NCBI GenBank assembly: GCA_000830255.1
Contig: JQIT01000005.1
Location: 252,811 to 316,777, forward strand
Direction of reading: 5' to 3'
Origin: Sulfuricurvum sp. PC08-66
Lineage (GTDB): Bacteria > Campylobacterota > Campylobacteria > Campylobacterales > Sulfurimonadaceae
Length of the DNA stretch: 63,967 nt
Shown here: positions 1 to 9,784 of the stretch, one piece after another
Position numbering within the stretch: the first letter of the stretch is position 1
How the letters are laid out: every line of letters begins with the position of its first letter
Position numbers and translations under genes: made by a program
Notes under the pieces: generated by a model
Seen by the model: the letters and a program-made list of their open reading frames with translations, nothing else
The model's database searches: none
What the model was told of the DNA's origin: nothing

Positions 1-583
1 TATGTCCACCCTCGCACGCTTTTGCGTAGAGTGCTACTGCTTGATAGTAATCTTGCTTGACGCCTTGACCGTTGGCATACATAAGTCCAAGATTAGAACA
101 CCCTCCAGCATTTCCACTTTCACACGCTTTTGCGTAGAGTGCTACTGCTTGATAGTAATCTTGCTTGACGCCTTGACCATTTACGTACATAGATCCTAGG
201 TTAGAACACCCCATGGCATTTTCATTGTCACATGCCTTTGTGTAGAACATTGCCGCTTTGTGGTAGTCTTGCTTGACACCTTGACCGTTGTCATACATAC
301 TTCCAAGATTATTACACCCTTGGGTGTCTCCACCTTCACATGCTTTGGCGTAGAGTACTATAGCTTGTTGGTAATCTTGTTTGATGCCTAGACCTTCTGC
401 ATTCATAACTCCAAGGTTGTAACACCCACTTGTATTTCCGCTTTCGCATGCTTTTGTCCAGAGCGTTACCGCCTTTTGCATATTGCCTTTCTCATACGCT
501 TGCAAACCATCGTCAAAATCGTCTGCATGTGCCCACAGTCCTAATATCATCGCTAGAAATGAACCTAAAATTACCTTTTTCAA
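1..583 (-). CDS. Sel1-repeat (Hcp-like) secreted protein, 3' part outside window
   Basis: Reading leftward from a TTG start at 583, the frame is open to the window edge. The TTG follows a clear AGGAG Shine-Dalgarno, which decides the start. A hydrophobic N-terminal signal peptide (KKVILGSFLAMILGLWAHA) is followed by 36-residue repeats of Sel1/TPR type, each with a Cys pair spaced as in the Helicobacter cysteine-rich Hcp proteins (for example KACESGNTSGCYNLG). At least five repeats are visible. Adjacent units at 15-70 and 123-178 are identical over 56 bases, so the array has expanded recently. Such proteins are exported helical scaffolds. The specific partner is unknown. Confidence 0.85.
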   Translation of the reverse strand, partial: MKKVILGSFLAMILGLWAHADDFDDGLQAYEKGNMQKAVTLWTKACESGNTSGCYNLGVMNAEGLGIKQDYQQAIVLYAKACEGGDTQGCNNLGSMYDNGQGVKQDYHKAAMFYTKACDNENAMGCSNLGSMYVNGQGVKQDYYQAVALYAKACESGNAGGCSNLGLMYANGQGVKQDYYQAVALYAKACEGGH

Positions 584-683
584 AACCTCTCCTTTTGTAG
601 AGTGCAAAATTTGGGTGATTTTATAAAAACACCACTTAAATACACAGAATTTTGCGTATGACGGTGCAATATATGTGCGAATT

Positions 684-776
684 TATGCAGGACTGAAGTC
701 CCACTTGCAAAATATATATTTTTGCGAGGCTGAAGCCTCACCTCCAACAATCGGAAGTGGGACTTTAGTCCCGCAT
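684..776. repeat. REP-like compound palindrome
   Basis: The stretch holds an inverted repeat of about 25 bases (684-708 against 752-776, three mismatches). Each arm is itself a short palindrome around GGACTNNAGTCC. A third palindrome, GAGGCTGAAGCCTC, lies between them at 726-739. The whole can fold into a long cruciform or a three-stem RNA. It sits in the non-coding gap between the divergent Sel1 gene and the nif-linked genes. The form resembles REP elements. Only one copy of this family is visible here. Confidence 0.7.
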
Positions 777-822
777 AGTACGAAATATGCACAAACTCCC
801 TATAAAACCCAAGGAGTTATCG

Positions 823-1017
823 ATGTCCGAAGAAACCAAAGATGCCAAAAAAGAGCTAGCGCGTCTCAAACGCATGGCAGTAGAGATAGCCTCACAAATC
901 CACGATATCGTCGAAGATACTTTATGGACAGATTATGATAAGATGCCCACTCTTAGTGCCCAATTGGTCGAGGCAGTAAAAGAGGCAAACCACTTCAAAG
1001 AGCAAAACGCGCTCTAG
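823..1017 (+). CDS. PF05082 (DUF683/Rop-like, CCE_0567-type) nif-associated small protein
   Basis: A 64-residue, all-helical, charged protein with an AAGGAG site six bases before the ATG at 823. The core KKELARLKRMAVEIASQIHD followed by a W-x-D-YDKMP segment matches the small Rop-like family found almost only inside nif clusters, usually near nifX/nifB. The biochemical role is not settled. A role in cofactor assembly is usually guessed from context. It starts a run of same-strand genes (1051, 1319, then nifH). Confidence 0.8.
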   Translation: MSEETKDAKKELARLKRMAVEIASQIHDIVEDTLWTDYDKMPTLSAQLVEAVKEANHFKEQNAL

Positions 1018-1050
1018 GAAGAGACCTCCTATACAGCCCAAGGAATTTGT

Positions 1051-1329
1051 ATGAGTACTCAAGAAGAGATACTTGCTATGGAGATTTGCGAGTGTGGCAC
1101 CAAAAATGTCGCGCAAGCTATTACGCTCTTCCAAAATACCTCCCTTCCTTTCAAAAAAGCGAAAAAACTCGTCACCGAATGCGACAAAAATTGCTGTCGG
1201 TCGGCGTTGACCAAGCTTTATGATATGACCTTTTTTGGTAAGTTCGATTACGATGAAATCGAGCGCCAAATAGCTTTGCGGCACGACAGAACCAAGCGAA
1301 TACTCGAAGGATTGAAAAGTGACGCATAA
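1051..1329 (+). CDS. Small cysteine protein in nif cluster, possibly BFD-like
   Basis: A 92-residue protein preceded by CAAGGAAT. The first half has C-x-C at about residues 13-15 (ICECG) and C-x4-CC about 32 residues later (TECDKNCC). This spacing recalls the four-Cys [2Fe-2S] BFD (bacterioferritin-associated ferredoxin) fold found in NifU and in many small redox proteins, but the second pair is not the standard CxxC. The C-terminal third is helical and basic. An iron-sulfur or metal role beside nitrogenase genes is reasonable inference. The family is not firmly recognised. Confidence 0.55.
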   Translation: MSTQEEILAMEICECGTKNVAQAITLFQNTSLPFKKAKKLVTECDKNCCRSALTKLYDMTFFGKFDYDEIERQIALRHDRTKRILEGLKSDA

Positions 1330-1807
1330 CGACAAAAAAACTACCCCCGTAACACTCGATGACATTATGATTCGTAAGGCGCAACGCCACGACTTGCAAA
1401 CCATTGCCCGTTTTATCGGACAGCTTTTTGCGATGGAGTCCGATTTCGAACCCAACGAAGAGAAGCAGTATGAAGGGATGAAAATCCTCTTCGATACGCC
1501 CGATTCGCATATGTTGGTTGCCAAATACAAAAACAGTGTCATCGGTATGATCACGATGCAGCCCTTGGTCTCTAGTGCCGAAGGGGGCTGGGTAGGTCTC
1601 ATCGAGGATGTCTATATCGAAGAGGGCTTTCGCCACTTAGGTTTAGGTACAACACTGGTGAACAAAATGAAAGAGATAGCCCGCGAAAAGGGGTACAAAC
1701 GCTTGCAGTTAGTGGCGGACAAAAATAATCCGTTGGCTGAGATTTTTTATGGCAAGCAGGGGTTTCATAAGGCGAATTTAACTACATATCATCACAAAAA
1801 TTTTTAG
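1319..1807 (+). CDS. GNAT-family N-acetyltransferase
   Basis: The fold is complete: an N-terminal beta-alpha unit (MIRKAQRHDLQTIARFIGQ), the central strand pair, the acetyl-CoA motif RHLGLGTTLVNKM and a closing segment with FYGKQGF. The GTG start at 1319 overlaps the previous gene by 11 bases and has AAGG upstream. An internal ATG at 1367 is the alternative start and would give a more typical family N terminus. The substrate cannot be read from sequence. Coupling to the nif-linked genes suggests, but does not prove, modification of a protein or metabolite in that context. Confidence 0.8.
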   Translation: MTHNDKKTTPVTLDDIMIRKAQRHDLQTIARFIGQLFAMESDFEPNEEKQYEGMKILFDTPDSHMLVAKYKNSVIGMITMQPLVSSAEGGWVGLIEDVYIEEGFRHLGLGTTLVNKMKEIAREKGYKRLQLVADKNNPLAEIFYGKQGFHKANLTTYHHKNF

Positions 1808-3080
<1,273 letters not shown>

Positions 3081-3125
3081 TAAGTTTTAAAAACTTATCC
3101 ACGCTCTCGTGCTCTTAAAAAAATA

Positions 3126-3205
3126 GGTGCTAGCACCGTGAGCCTGCTGCCCAAGCAAGCCCAGTGCTAACGTAGCTTGGAGGGGCTTTGCCCCGACAGC
3201 GTATA
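3126..3205 (-). repeat. Structured repeat, copy B (between nifH and the next gene)
   Basis: Inverted copy of the element at 1823. The TATACGCTG end lies at 3205, the GGGGCAAAGCCCC stem at about 3182-3194, and a second perfect palindrome, GGTGCTAGCACC, at 3126-3137. It falls 45 bases past the nifH stop. In that position it could end some transcripts or protect nifH mRNA, a common way to make NifH in excess of NifDK. Confidence 0.75.
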
Positions 3206-3250
3206 AATTCTCGTAATGAAAAGAAAAAACAGAAAAAGAAGGAGAATGCA

Positions 3251-3604
3251 ATGTTTATTTTAGGTTTTCATTTCCCAGCTGATATGGGAGTCAAAGTTCC
3301 TGATGAAAAAGTCATCGAAAAATTGGACAAAAGTGGTGTAGATTTTAACTCTGTTAAAGAAGTTAAACTCTTCATGGAGAGCCGTGAAGGTCAAAAACAA
3401 GAGATTTCGTATACCAACAAAAACACGTTCATGTTCAAAGCATTGGTGCACTACGTAAAAACAGCTGAGACTGATTATGTAATCTATACCAACCGCTACC
3501 AAATTGCAGAGCTTTCAAAACGCTTGGATGCTAATGATGATGAGACAATGGCGCTTTGCAAAAAATTTGACTCAATGGCAATGTTCCGCATCAAAGCGGC
3601 GTAA
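3251..3604 (+). CDS. Unrecognised 117-residue protein between nifH and nifD
   Basis: AAGGAG at about 3239-3244 places the start at the ATG of 3251. The upstream in-frame ATG at 3188 would add a lysine-rich tail coded within the repeat and leader, and is rejected. The protein starts MFILGFHFPADMGVKVPDE, has no signal peptide or membrane span, a single Cys, and a mixed alpha/beta look ending AMFRIKAA. It does not look like the PII proteins NifI1/NifI2 that sit here in some other diazotrophs: there is no PII T-loop pattern. Function unknown. Its place inside nifH-nifD argues for a nitrogenase-related job. Confidence 0.85.
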   Translation: MFILGFHFPADMGVKVPDEKVIEKLDKSGVDFNSVKEVKLFMESREGQKQEISYTNKNTFMFKALVHYVKTAETDYVIYTNRYQIAELSKRLDANDDETMALCKKFDSMAMFRIKAA

Positions 3605-3686
3605 CCTGAGACTATTTTAAAGCGTTTATTTTTCGCCTATTCGAATGACATTCGATGGGCATCAAATCCCAACAAAGGAAATAATT

Positions 3687-5159
3687 ATGGGTCCAGAATC
3701 ATTGGAAGCAAAACAAGCGGCTGCTATCGAAGAGATACTCAAAGCGTATCCTGAAAAAGCAGCGAAAAATCGTGCGAAACACCTCGGTGTGGGAACACCC
3801 GAAGATGAGAGCCAAAAAACGTGTGGTAATGTCCGCTCCAACAAAAAAACTGTCCCTGGTGTTATGAGCCAACGTGGTTGTGCTTATGCAGGATCCAAAG
3901 GGGTTGTATGGGGACCAGTCAAAGATATGATTCATATCTCTCATGGTCCAATCGGTTGTGGTCAATATTCTCGCGCAGGTCGCCGTAACTACTACATCGG
4001 TACTACAGGTGTCGATACGTTCGTGACTATGAACTTCTCTAGCGATTTTCAAGAGAAAGATATCGTATTTGGTGGCGACAAAAAATTGACAAAATGTTTT
4101 GAAGAGATCGATGCATTGTTTCCGTTGAACAACGGTATCACTGTCCAATCTGAGTGTCCGATTGGTTTGATTGGTGACGATATCAATGCTACTTCAAAAG
4201 TCTATGCCAAACAAACAGGTAAAACTATCGTTCCTGTAAACTGTGAAGGTTTCCGTGGGGTTTCTCAAAGCTTGGGTCACCACATCGCAAACGACACCGT
4301 ACGTGACTACGTTTTCGAGGGCAATGTCCAAACTTTGGGTGAGCCAGTAGCTGTAACAGAGTATGACGTAGCTATCATCGGCGACTACAACATCGGTGGA
4401 GATGCTTGGTCAAGCCGTATTTTGCTCGAAGAGATGGGTCTTCGCGTCGTAGCACAATGGTCAGGCGATGCAACTCTCAAAGAGATGGCATTGACTCCCA
4501 AAGTAAAATTGAACCTTCTCCACTGCTACCGCTCGATGAACTACATCAGCCGTCACATGGAAAAAGAGCACGGGATTCCTTGGATAGAGTACAACTTCTT
4601 TGGTCCTAGCCAAACTATCAAATCATTGCGCAAAATTGCAGCATTTTTCGATGCTAGCATCCAAGCAAAATGTGAAGAAGTTATCGCTAAATACCAACCG
4701 ATGATCGATGCAGTCACTGCAAAATATCGTCCACGTTTGGAAGGCAAAACTGTTATGTTGTTCGTGGGTGGTCTACGTCCTCGTCACGTCATTGGTGCCT
4801 ATGAAGACCTCGGTATGGAAGTAATCGGTACGGGTTATGAGTTCGCGCATGATGACGACTACAAACGTACAAAAGATGAGATTTTCCGCTCTACAGTTAT
4901 TTATGATGACGTCAATGAGTATGAGCTTGAAGCGTTTGTCAAAAAATTGCAACCAGACCTCGTAGCGTCAGGTATCAAAGAGAAATACGTATTCCAAAAA
5001 ATGGGCTTGCCATACCGCCAAATGCACTCATGGGACTACAGTGGTCCATACCATGGGTACGACGGATTTGCGATTTTCGCAAAAGATATGGATTTAGCAA
5101 TCAATTCTCCTGTATGGGCTCACAGTAAAGCCCCATGGGACAAAGCAGTGGAGGCCTAA
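3687..5159 (+). CDS. nifD: Nitrogenase molybdenum-iron protein alpha chain NifD
   Basis: The 490-residue alpha subunit. The ATG at 3687 has AAAGGA upstream and gives the expected N terminus. An upstream frame from 3645 is not needed. P-cluster ligands are Cys65 (RGCAYAG), Cys91 (GPIGCGQ) and Cys157 (SECPIG). FeMo-cofactor ligands are Cys280 (LLHCYRS) and His447 (QMHSWDYSG). The Arg in [10 protein letters not shown] that lines the cofactor pocket is present. These residues indicate a Mo-type rather than V- or Fe-only enzyme. nifK follows after one base. Confidence 0.98.
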   Translation: MGPESLEAKQAAAIEEILKAYPEKAAKNRAKHLGVGTPEDESQKTCGNVRSNKKTVPGVMSQRGCAYAGSKGVVWGPVKDMIHISHGPIGCGQYSRAGRRNYYIGTTGVDTFVTMNFSSDFQEKDIVFGGDKKLTKCFEEIDALFPLNNGITVQSECPIGLIGDDINATSKVYAKQTGKTIVPVNCEGFRGVSQSLGHHIANDTVRDYVFEGNVQTLGEPVAVTEYDVAIIGDYNIGGDAWSSRILLEEMGLRVVAQWSGDATLKEMALTPKVKLNLLHCYRSMNYISRHMEKEHGIPWIEYNFFGPSQTIKSLRKIAAFFDASIQAKCEEVIAKYQPMIDAVTAKYRPRLEGKTVMLFVGGLRPRHVIGAYEDLGMEVIGTGYEFAHDDDYKRTKDEIFRSTVIYDDVNEYELEAFVKKLQPDLVASGIKEKYVFQKMGLPYRQMHSWDYSGPYHGYDGFAIFAKDMDLAINSPVWAHSKAPWDKAVEA

Positions 5160-5160
5160 C

Positions 5161-6705
5161 ATGCAAGAAGTAGAAAACATTGTCAATGGACAAAAACTTT
5201 TCCAACGCCCTGAGTACAAAGAAGTCTTGAAAAAGAAAAAAGAGTTCGAGGGTGGTTACGGTGCTGTAAATCCTGCCAAATCTGCTGAGATTGCTGAGTG
5301 GACAAAAACATGGGATTACCGTGAGAAAAACCTTGCACGTGAAGCTATTACTGTCAATCCTGCCAAAGCATGTCAACCTCTAGGGGCTGTCATGGTGGCA
5401 CTTGGTTTTGAAGATACTATGCCCTACGTACACGGTTCACATGGATGTGTTGCCTATTTCCGTAGCTATTTCACACGTCACTTCAAAGAGCCAACACCGT
5501 GTGTCTCTGACTCTATGACAGAAGATGCAGCGGTATTTGGTGGTTTGGCGAACATGAAAGATGGTTTGAAAAACTGTGCAGCTCTCTACAAACCCAAAAT
5601 GATTGCCGTCTCTACTACCTGTATGGCGGAAGTTATCGGGGATGACCTTTATGCCTTCGTCGAAGCGGCAAAAGAGGAAGATGGCGGCGAGTTTTTGCCA
5701 AAAGAGTTCCCTATCCCTTATGCACACACACCTTCATTCGTAGGTAGCCATATCACAGGCTACGACAACATGATGATGGGTATCATGCAACAATTGACAG
5801 AAGAGAACAAAGGCGAAACCAAAGAGCGTATCAATATCATCCCTGGTTTTGAGACCTACATCGGTAGCCTTCGCTCTGTCAAAAGCATCGTAGAGGCATT
5901 CGGTGCCAACTACATCATGCTTGGTGACCACTCTGACCAATGGGATATGCCAGCGGGCGAGTACAGCATGTTCAGCGGCGGAACCAAAATCGCAGATGCA
6001 AAAGATTGTATTAATTCATCAGCGACTATCAGTTTGCAAAAATATGCGACAGCAAAAACCATGAAAATGGTACAAAAACGCTGGAAACACAAAGGTGGCT
6101 TCTCTAACCCAATCGGTCTCAAAGGTACCGATGAGTTCGTGATGAAATTGGCTGAACTTACAGGCAATGACGTCCCAAGCAAACTCAAAATCGAGCGCGG
6201 TCGATTGGTCGATGCGATGCAGGATTCTTATCCGTATATGCACGCCAAAAAATTCGCTATCTGGGGAGACCCTGACTTCTTGCTAGGTATGGTTTCATTC
6301 CTACTTGAGATGGGTGCTGAGCCTACGCATGTATTGTGTCACAATGCACCCAATGGCTGGGAAGAAGAGATGAGAGCGTTGCTCGATACTTCACCTGCCA
6401 AAGATAGCTTGCACGTATGGGCAGGCAAAGACTTGTGGCATATGCGCTCGTTGCTCTTCACTGAACCCGTCGATTTCATGATTGGTAACAGCTACGGCAA
6501 AGAGTTGATGCGCGATACAGGAACACCGCTTATCTATATCGGTTTCCCAATTTTCGACCGTCACCATTTGCACCGCTACTCTATTAGCGGGTACGATGGA
6601 GCATTGAACCTTCTTACTTGGATTACCAATAAAGTCCTCGACCAATTGGACGAAGATACTAAAGGTATCGCTACTACTGACTACTTCTTCGACCTTATCC
6701 GCTAA
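5161..6705 (+). CDS. nifK: Nitrogenase molybdenum-iron protein beta chain NifK
   Basis: A 514-residue beta subunit starting one base after the nifD stop, with GGAGG inside the end of nifD, so the two are translationally coupled. P-cluster ligands are Cys71 (KACQPLG), Cys96 (SHGCVAYF) and Cys154 (STTCMAEVIGDD). The N-terminal segment ending in the YGAVNPAKS region is of the usual NifK type. The transcript ends just downstream at a strong hairpin, so nifE and other nif genes are not part of this transcript. Confidence 0.98.
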   Translation: MQEVENIVNGQKLFQRPEYKEVLKKKKEFEGGYGAVNPAKSAEIAEWTKTWDYREKNLAREAITVNPAKACQPLGAVMVALGFEDTMPYVHGSHGCVAYFRSYFTRHFKEPTPCVSDSMTEDAAVFGGLANMKDGLKNCAALYKPKMIAVSTTCMAEVIGDDLYAFVEAAKEEDGGEFLPKEFPIPYAHTPSFVGSHITGYDNMMMGIMQQLTEENKGETKERINIIPGFETYIGSLRSVKSIVEAFGANYIMLGDHSDQWDMPAGEYSMFSGGTKIADAKDCINSSATISLQKYATAKTMKMVQKRWKHKGGFSNPIGLKGTDEFVMKLAELTGNDVPSKLKIERGRLVDAMQDSYPYMHAKKFAIWGDPDFLLGMVSFLLEMGAEPTHVLCHNAPNGWEEEMRALLDTSPAKDSLHVWAGKDLWHMRSLLFTEPVDFMIGNSYGKELMRDTGTPLIYIGFPIFDRHHLHRYSISGYDGALNLLTWITNKVLDQLDEDTKGIATTDYFFDLIR

Positions 6706-6712
6706 GGATAAT

Positions 6713-6748
6713 GTCTCTCTCTCCCTCGCGCGGGAGAGAGACTTTTTT
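6713..6748 (+). terminator. Rho-independent terminator after nifK
   Basis: A CT-rich arm and its GA-rich complement form at least 10 base pairs closed by a TCGCGC loop (about 6715-6742), followed at once by six T residues and, nine bases on, a further run of T. It starts eight bases after the nifK stop. Confidence 0.92.
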
Positions 6749-6826
6749 CCCTCTTTTTTTGTAAATCCTCTCTGTTTCGATATTCAAGTACGTTTTATGC
6801 AATAGCTTTTTCAAAAAAGGCACCCC

Positions 6827-7012
6827 ATGTCACTCCAAGAGAAGATAAAAGAAGAAATACTCAAAACCATCTACACCGATATCGATAAGCTCTACGACAC
6901 TATCGACCAGCGCTTCCTCCTAGAAGATGAGCATCGAGACCTTATTATCAAGCACCTCAATAAGCTCAAAGACCAGTTCTATCTCATCGCTAGCAACAGC
7001 AAACTCTCCTAA
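6827..7012 (+). CDS. Small helical protein downstream of nifHDK
   Basis: A 61-residue protein of charged helices (SLQEKIKEEILKTIYTDIDK) with no Cys, signal peptide or membrane span. AAGG lies about ten bases before the ATG. Its stop overlaps the next start by one base (TAATG), so the two small genes are coupled. It lies past the nifK terminator and needs its own promoter. No family recognised. A small adaptor or regulatory role would be a guess. Confidence 0.7.
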   Translation: MSLQEKIKEEILKTIYTDIDKLYDTIDQRFLLEDEHRDLIIKHLNKLKDQFYLIASNSKLS

Positions 7013-7239
7013 TGACCCACATCGTCCTTGCTAACCCTTGCGCATGTGCTACCAAACACGCCACACCTGCTATCGAGAGCTTTGACGACTACGAGGAGGC
7101 GATGGAGTTTGCCCACGCGTGGGCTGAGAGACTCAATCACGCTTTTTGTGGCAAGCACGGCTTCGATGTCATCGAGGTCGATGAGCATTTCGTCATCGAT
7201 ACCCAAGCAGGCGGCTTTTGCGAGAGTTGTGATATTTGA
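7012..7239 (+). CDS. Small Cys protein, paralogue of the one at 14572
   Basis: 75 residues with C-x-C-A near the N terminus (NPCACATKH), a helix with AHAWAERLN, then FCGKHGFDVIEVDEHFVI and a final CESC. About half of the first 62 positions match the protein at 14572-14784, and both keep the C-x-C-A and FCGxHxF motifs, so a shared metal-binding fold is likely. The last CESC pair is only in this copy. Cytosolic, no signal peptide. Position next to the nif genes suggests a metal-handling or regulatory role, which is inference. Confidence 0.75.
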   Translation: MTHIVLANPCACATKHATPAIESFDDYEEAMEFAHAWAERLNHAFCGKHGFDVIEVDEHFVIDTQAGGFCESCDI

Positions 7240-7281
7240 ACCATTAATACTTAATTAACTCACTTCGCTTAAAGTGTCGCC

Positions 7282-8799
7282 ATGAAAACAACTTTTTTGC
7301 CCCTTATGCTTATCTTGGCTCTGATTTTCACAGGATGTGAAGACCCTACCTACAAAACTGCCGCTTATGACAATACCTACAATTACGACTACACCCTTTT
7401 GGCGTGGAGTCAAGAGTCGATACACGCTATCGAGAGCGACCACTCTGTCTTGGTCTTGGGCGTACCCTATACGACTATCAATGCACAATTGGTCAAAAAA
7501 GGGAGTGAGCCTGATATCGTCACCTCTGGCGTGACACTCACCTATGAGCCTATCGCCAACAGCGATGGCACCATCAATACCACCTCCGCAAACAAGACAA
7601 ATTTTTGGAGCTACATTACTGCTCTATTTAATGTCACAAAGGCGGTCGATACAGGACTAGCGGACAAAAATTTCTCTACATCGATGAGCTACAACAGCAC
7701 GACAGGGCGATGGGAGGCGCGCGGTATTCCTCTCGTGGCACGTGACGATACCAATAGCACAGCTTACTATCCCACCTTCAAGGTAACTGCCACACTAAAC
7801 GGTAGCACAATAGCGCATACACAAGTCGTCACCGCTGTTAGCGATGAGCAGGGGTGTGTCAATTGTCACCAAGCATTAGGTTTTCGCAACGATGCGGGTA
7901 TCAATGATACGGGTAAAACAACACTACAGATACAAAAATTGGGTATTTTAGAGCTACACGATGCGCGACATGCGGAAGAGTCGCTGGTGCTTAGTAGCCA
8001 AAGCGCACCCGTAGCATGTGCCTCTTGTCATAGTTCGGTTGCATTGGGTATGGAGGGTGTAACTCAACTAAGAAGCAAAGACCCGTTAGCTAGAGCGTTG
8101 CACGGTTCGCATGCTAGCGATAGAGTGACATTGGACGGTAGCAGTTTAGCCGCATCGACGGATGATAGCGCCTGTACAGCGTGTCATGCTAGCGCCAAAG
8201 ATACGCATGATAAACGCGACTCGATGCATGCCAATGCACAAATCAGTTGTCAAAATTGTCACGGCGCGTTGCAAGAGAGTATCAAAATCCCAAAATGCGC
8301 CAACTGCCACCAAAGCGGCACACGTCATACATCCGCCTTTAGCAGTGGTACCACGCTACGCGCTATCGCTATCGCCGATACGATTTTCAATAATGACACC
8401 AATTTTTCTCTCGCCAAAGGGCATGAAAATATGCAGTGCAATGCGTGTCATGGCACCTCGCACACCATCGGGGTCTCCAACCGTGCAGATGATACGTTCC
8501 AGAGTCGCTTTTGGCAAGGAGAGGCGGGTACGCTTTTCGATTGTCTAGCGTGCCATACGACGATGCCATTAAATCTCAAAGGTCCACACGGCATGCACGG
8601 TTTTGGTCAGGGGTGGATGGATGATGATGCACACGGTGAGACTGCCGAAGACAACATCAATGCGTGCAAAGTGTGCCACGGTAGCGATTTGAGAGGAAGT
8701 ATTCTTTCACGCACCTTTGAGGAGAGAGCATTGAGTAAGCGTACCTACGCCAAAGGGCAAATGGTAGGGTGTTACGACTGTCATGGTCAGGAGTGGTGA
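7282..8799 (+). CDS. Nine-haem c-type cytochrome lipoprotein
   Basis: 505 residues with a lipoprotein signal (LILALIFTGC, Cys19). The first ~180 residues have no haem sites and look like a beta-rich domain. Nine CxxCH motifs then follow between about residues 192 and 500 (CVNCH, CASCH, CTACH, CQNCH, CANCH, CNACH, CLACH, CKVCH, CYDCH). A domain followed by a haem wire is the layout of membrane-anchored electron conduits, though this is not clearly MtrC/OmcA. The last codon overlaps the next gene by one base. Lipid anchoring could put it on either side of the outer membrane or on the inner membrane. Confidence 0.9.
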   Translation: MKTTFLPLMLILALIFTGCEDPTYKTAAYDNTYNYDYTLLAWSQESIHAIESDHSVLVLGVPYTTINAQLVKKGSEPDIVTSGVTLTYEPIANSDGTINTTSANKTNFWSYITALFNVTKAVDTGLADKNFSTSMSYNSTTGRWEARGIPLVARDDTNSTAYYPTFKVTATLNGSTIAHTQVVTAVSDEQGCVNCHQALGFRNDAGINDTGKTTLQIQKLGILELHDARHAEESLVLSSQSAPVACASCHSSVALGMEGVTQLRSKDPLARALHGSHASDRVTLDGSSLAASTDDSACTACHASAKDTHDKRDSMHANAQISCQNCHGALQESIKIPKCANCHQSGTRHTSAFSSGTTLRAIAIADTIFNNDTNFSLAKGHENMQCNACHGTSHTIGVSNRADDTFQSRFWQGEAGTLFDCLACHTTMPLNLKGPHGMHGFGQGWMDDDAHGETAEDNINACKVCHGSDLRGSILSRTFEERALSKRTYAKGQMVGCYDCHGQEW

Positions 8800-9248
8800 T
8801 GATGCGAAAAGTGATAATGACACTTCTATTTTCGGCGTCGATGTGGGGTGAAACCCTCGATACGAAGGCTCCTGCGCCTTTTTGGACAGAGGATAGCGTA
8901 CACAAAGTATTGGGTATTGCTACGGTGGGGAGTGCCGCACTCACAGCGATATTGCGCCCACAATATGAGGGTGAGACAGTCGAGGGTTTTGCCCTGCATC
9001 GCAATCTCGCCTATGTCACAGCTGGGTTGGCAGGTGCGACCATCCTCACAGGTGTCTGGCTTCATTGGGACGATGTGGGATTGGAGTACAGCGCGACCGA
9101 TTATGACAATCTGCACGCCATTTTGGCAACCGTAGGAGGTGGAATGATGATAGCCGCGGCAGTGATTGGCAACAACAGCATGGCGCACTCGACGTTGGGT
9201 ATCGGTGGGGCTGCTTTGATGGGCAGTGCTATCGTGTTGGAGTGGTAG
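8799..9248 (+). CDS. Small integral membrane protein of the cytochrome operon
   Basis: 149 residues starting at the ATG (8799) that overlaps the nine-haem gene stop. After a signal-like N terminus come about four hydrophobic helices with well-placed histidines (ALHRNLAYV, LHWDD, LHAILATVGGG, AHSTLGIGG). That His pattern suggests a small b-type haem protein, but no known family is certain. As the only all-membrane partner between the lipoprotein and the dihaem cytochrome, it may anchor or feed them. Confidence 0.75.
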   Translation: MMRKVIMTLLFSASMWGETLDTKAPAPFWTEDSVHKVLGIATVGSAALTAILRPQYEGETVEGFALHRNLAYVTAGLAGATILTGVWLHWDDVGLEYSATDYDNLHAILATVGGGMMIAAAVIGNNSMAHSTLGIGGAALMGSAIVLEW

Positions 9249-9250
9249 AG

Positions 9251-9760
9251 ATGCGTAGTTTTATACTCCTTTTTATCCTCCTAGCCACACACGCTTGGGC
9301 AGAGTGGTCACCGTGGGGAAATATCCCCGTCATGACCGACAAAGTTTACATCGAGAACTGCACCGAGTGTCATTTCGGCTACCAAGCGGGACTGCTCAAT
9401 GCCCCCACATGGGAAAAAATGCTTCAAGTTGAGGAGCTAGAGAACCATTTCGGTACCGATGCCTCTATCGATGAAGCGGATAGAATCCATCTCATTGAGT
9501 TTCTCAAAAGCAACAGTGCCGAGACGCTTTGGAATAAAAAGTCGCGCAAAATTGCCAGTAGCATGGGCGACAAGGTGATATTGCGCATCAGTGAAGTGCC
9601 CTATATCAAGAAAAAACACGAAGATGTCAAAGAGTCACTCTTCACCCAAGAGAAGGTCAAATCGCGTGCGCACTGCAATCGATGCCACGAGGGTGCGGCA
9701 AAAGGTCTCTTCGAAGAGGACGACGTACTCATCCCCAATCATGGGCGATGGCAAGACTAA
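9251..9760 (+). CDS. DHC-type dihaem cytochrome c
   Basis: A periplasmic protein with signal peptide (MRSFILLFILLATHAWA). The ATG at 9251 is preferred over a GTG nine bases earlier because GGAG sits eight bases before it. Two haem sites are seen: CTECH at about residue 37 and CNRCH at about 142. The stretch CTECHFGYQAGLL...WEKML...LENHFGTDASID is the signature of the dihaem cytochrome family (PF09626), the usual electron donor to the SHP cytochrome, which is the next gene. Confidence 0.88.
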   Translation: MRSFILLFILLATHAWAEWSPWGNIPVMTDKVYIENCTECHFGYQAGLLNAPTWEKMLQVEELENHFGTDASIDEADRIHLIEFLKSNSAETLWNKKSRKIASSMGDKVILRISEVPYIKKKHEDVKESLFTQEKVKSRAHCNRCHEGAAKGLFEEDDVLIPNHGRWQD

Positions 9761-9784
9761 AACACAATCAAAAAGGAGCAGTAG

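Noticed and set aside
580-792. Minus-strand ORF across the palindromes
   Set aside because: It runs through the REP-like repeat and the Sel1 ribosome site.
922-1636. Antisense ORFs over the small nif-linked genes and the GNAT gene
   Set aside because: They mirror well-supported plus-strand genes that have ribosome sites and family motifs.
3251-3604. PII-type NifI protein between nifH and nifD
   Set aside because: No PII signature or T-loop pattern is present.
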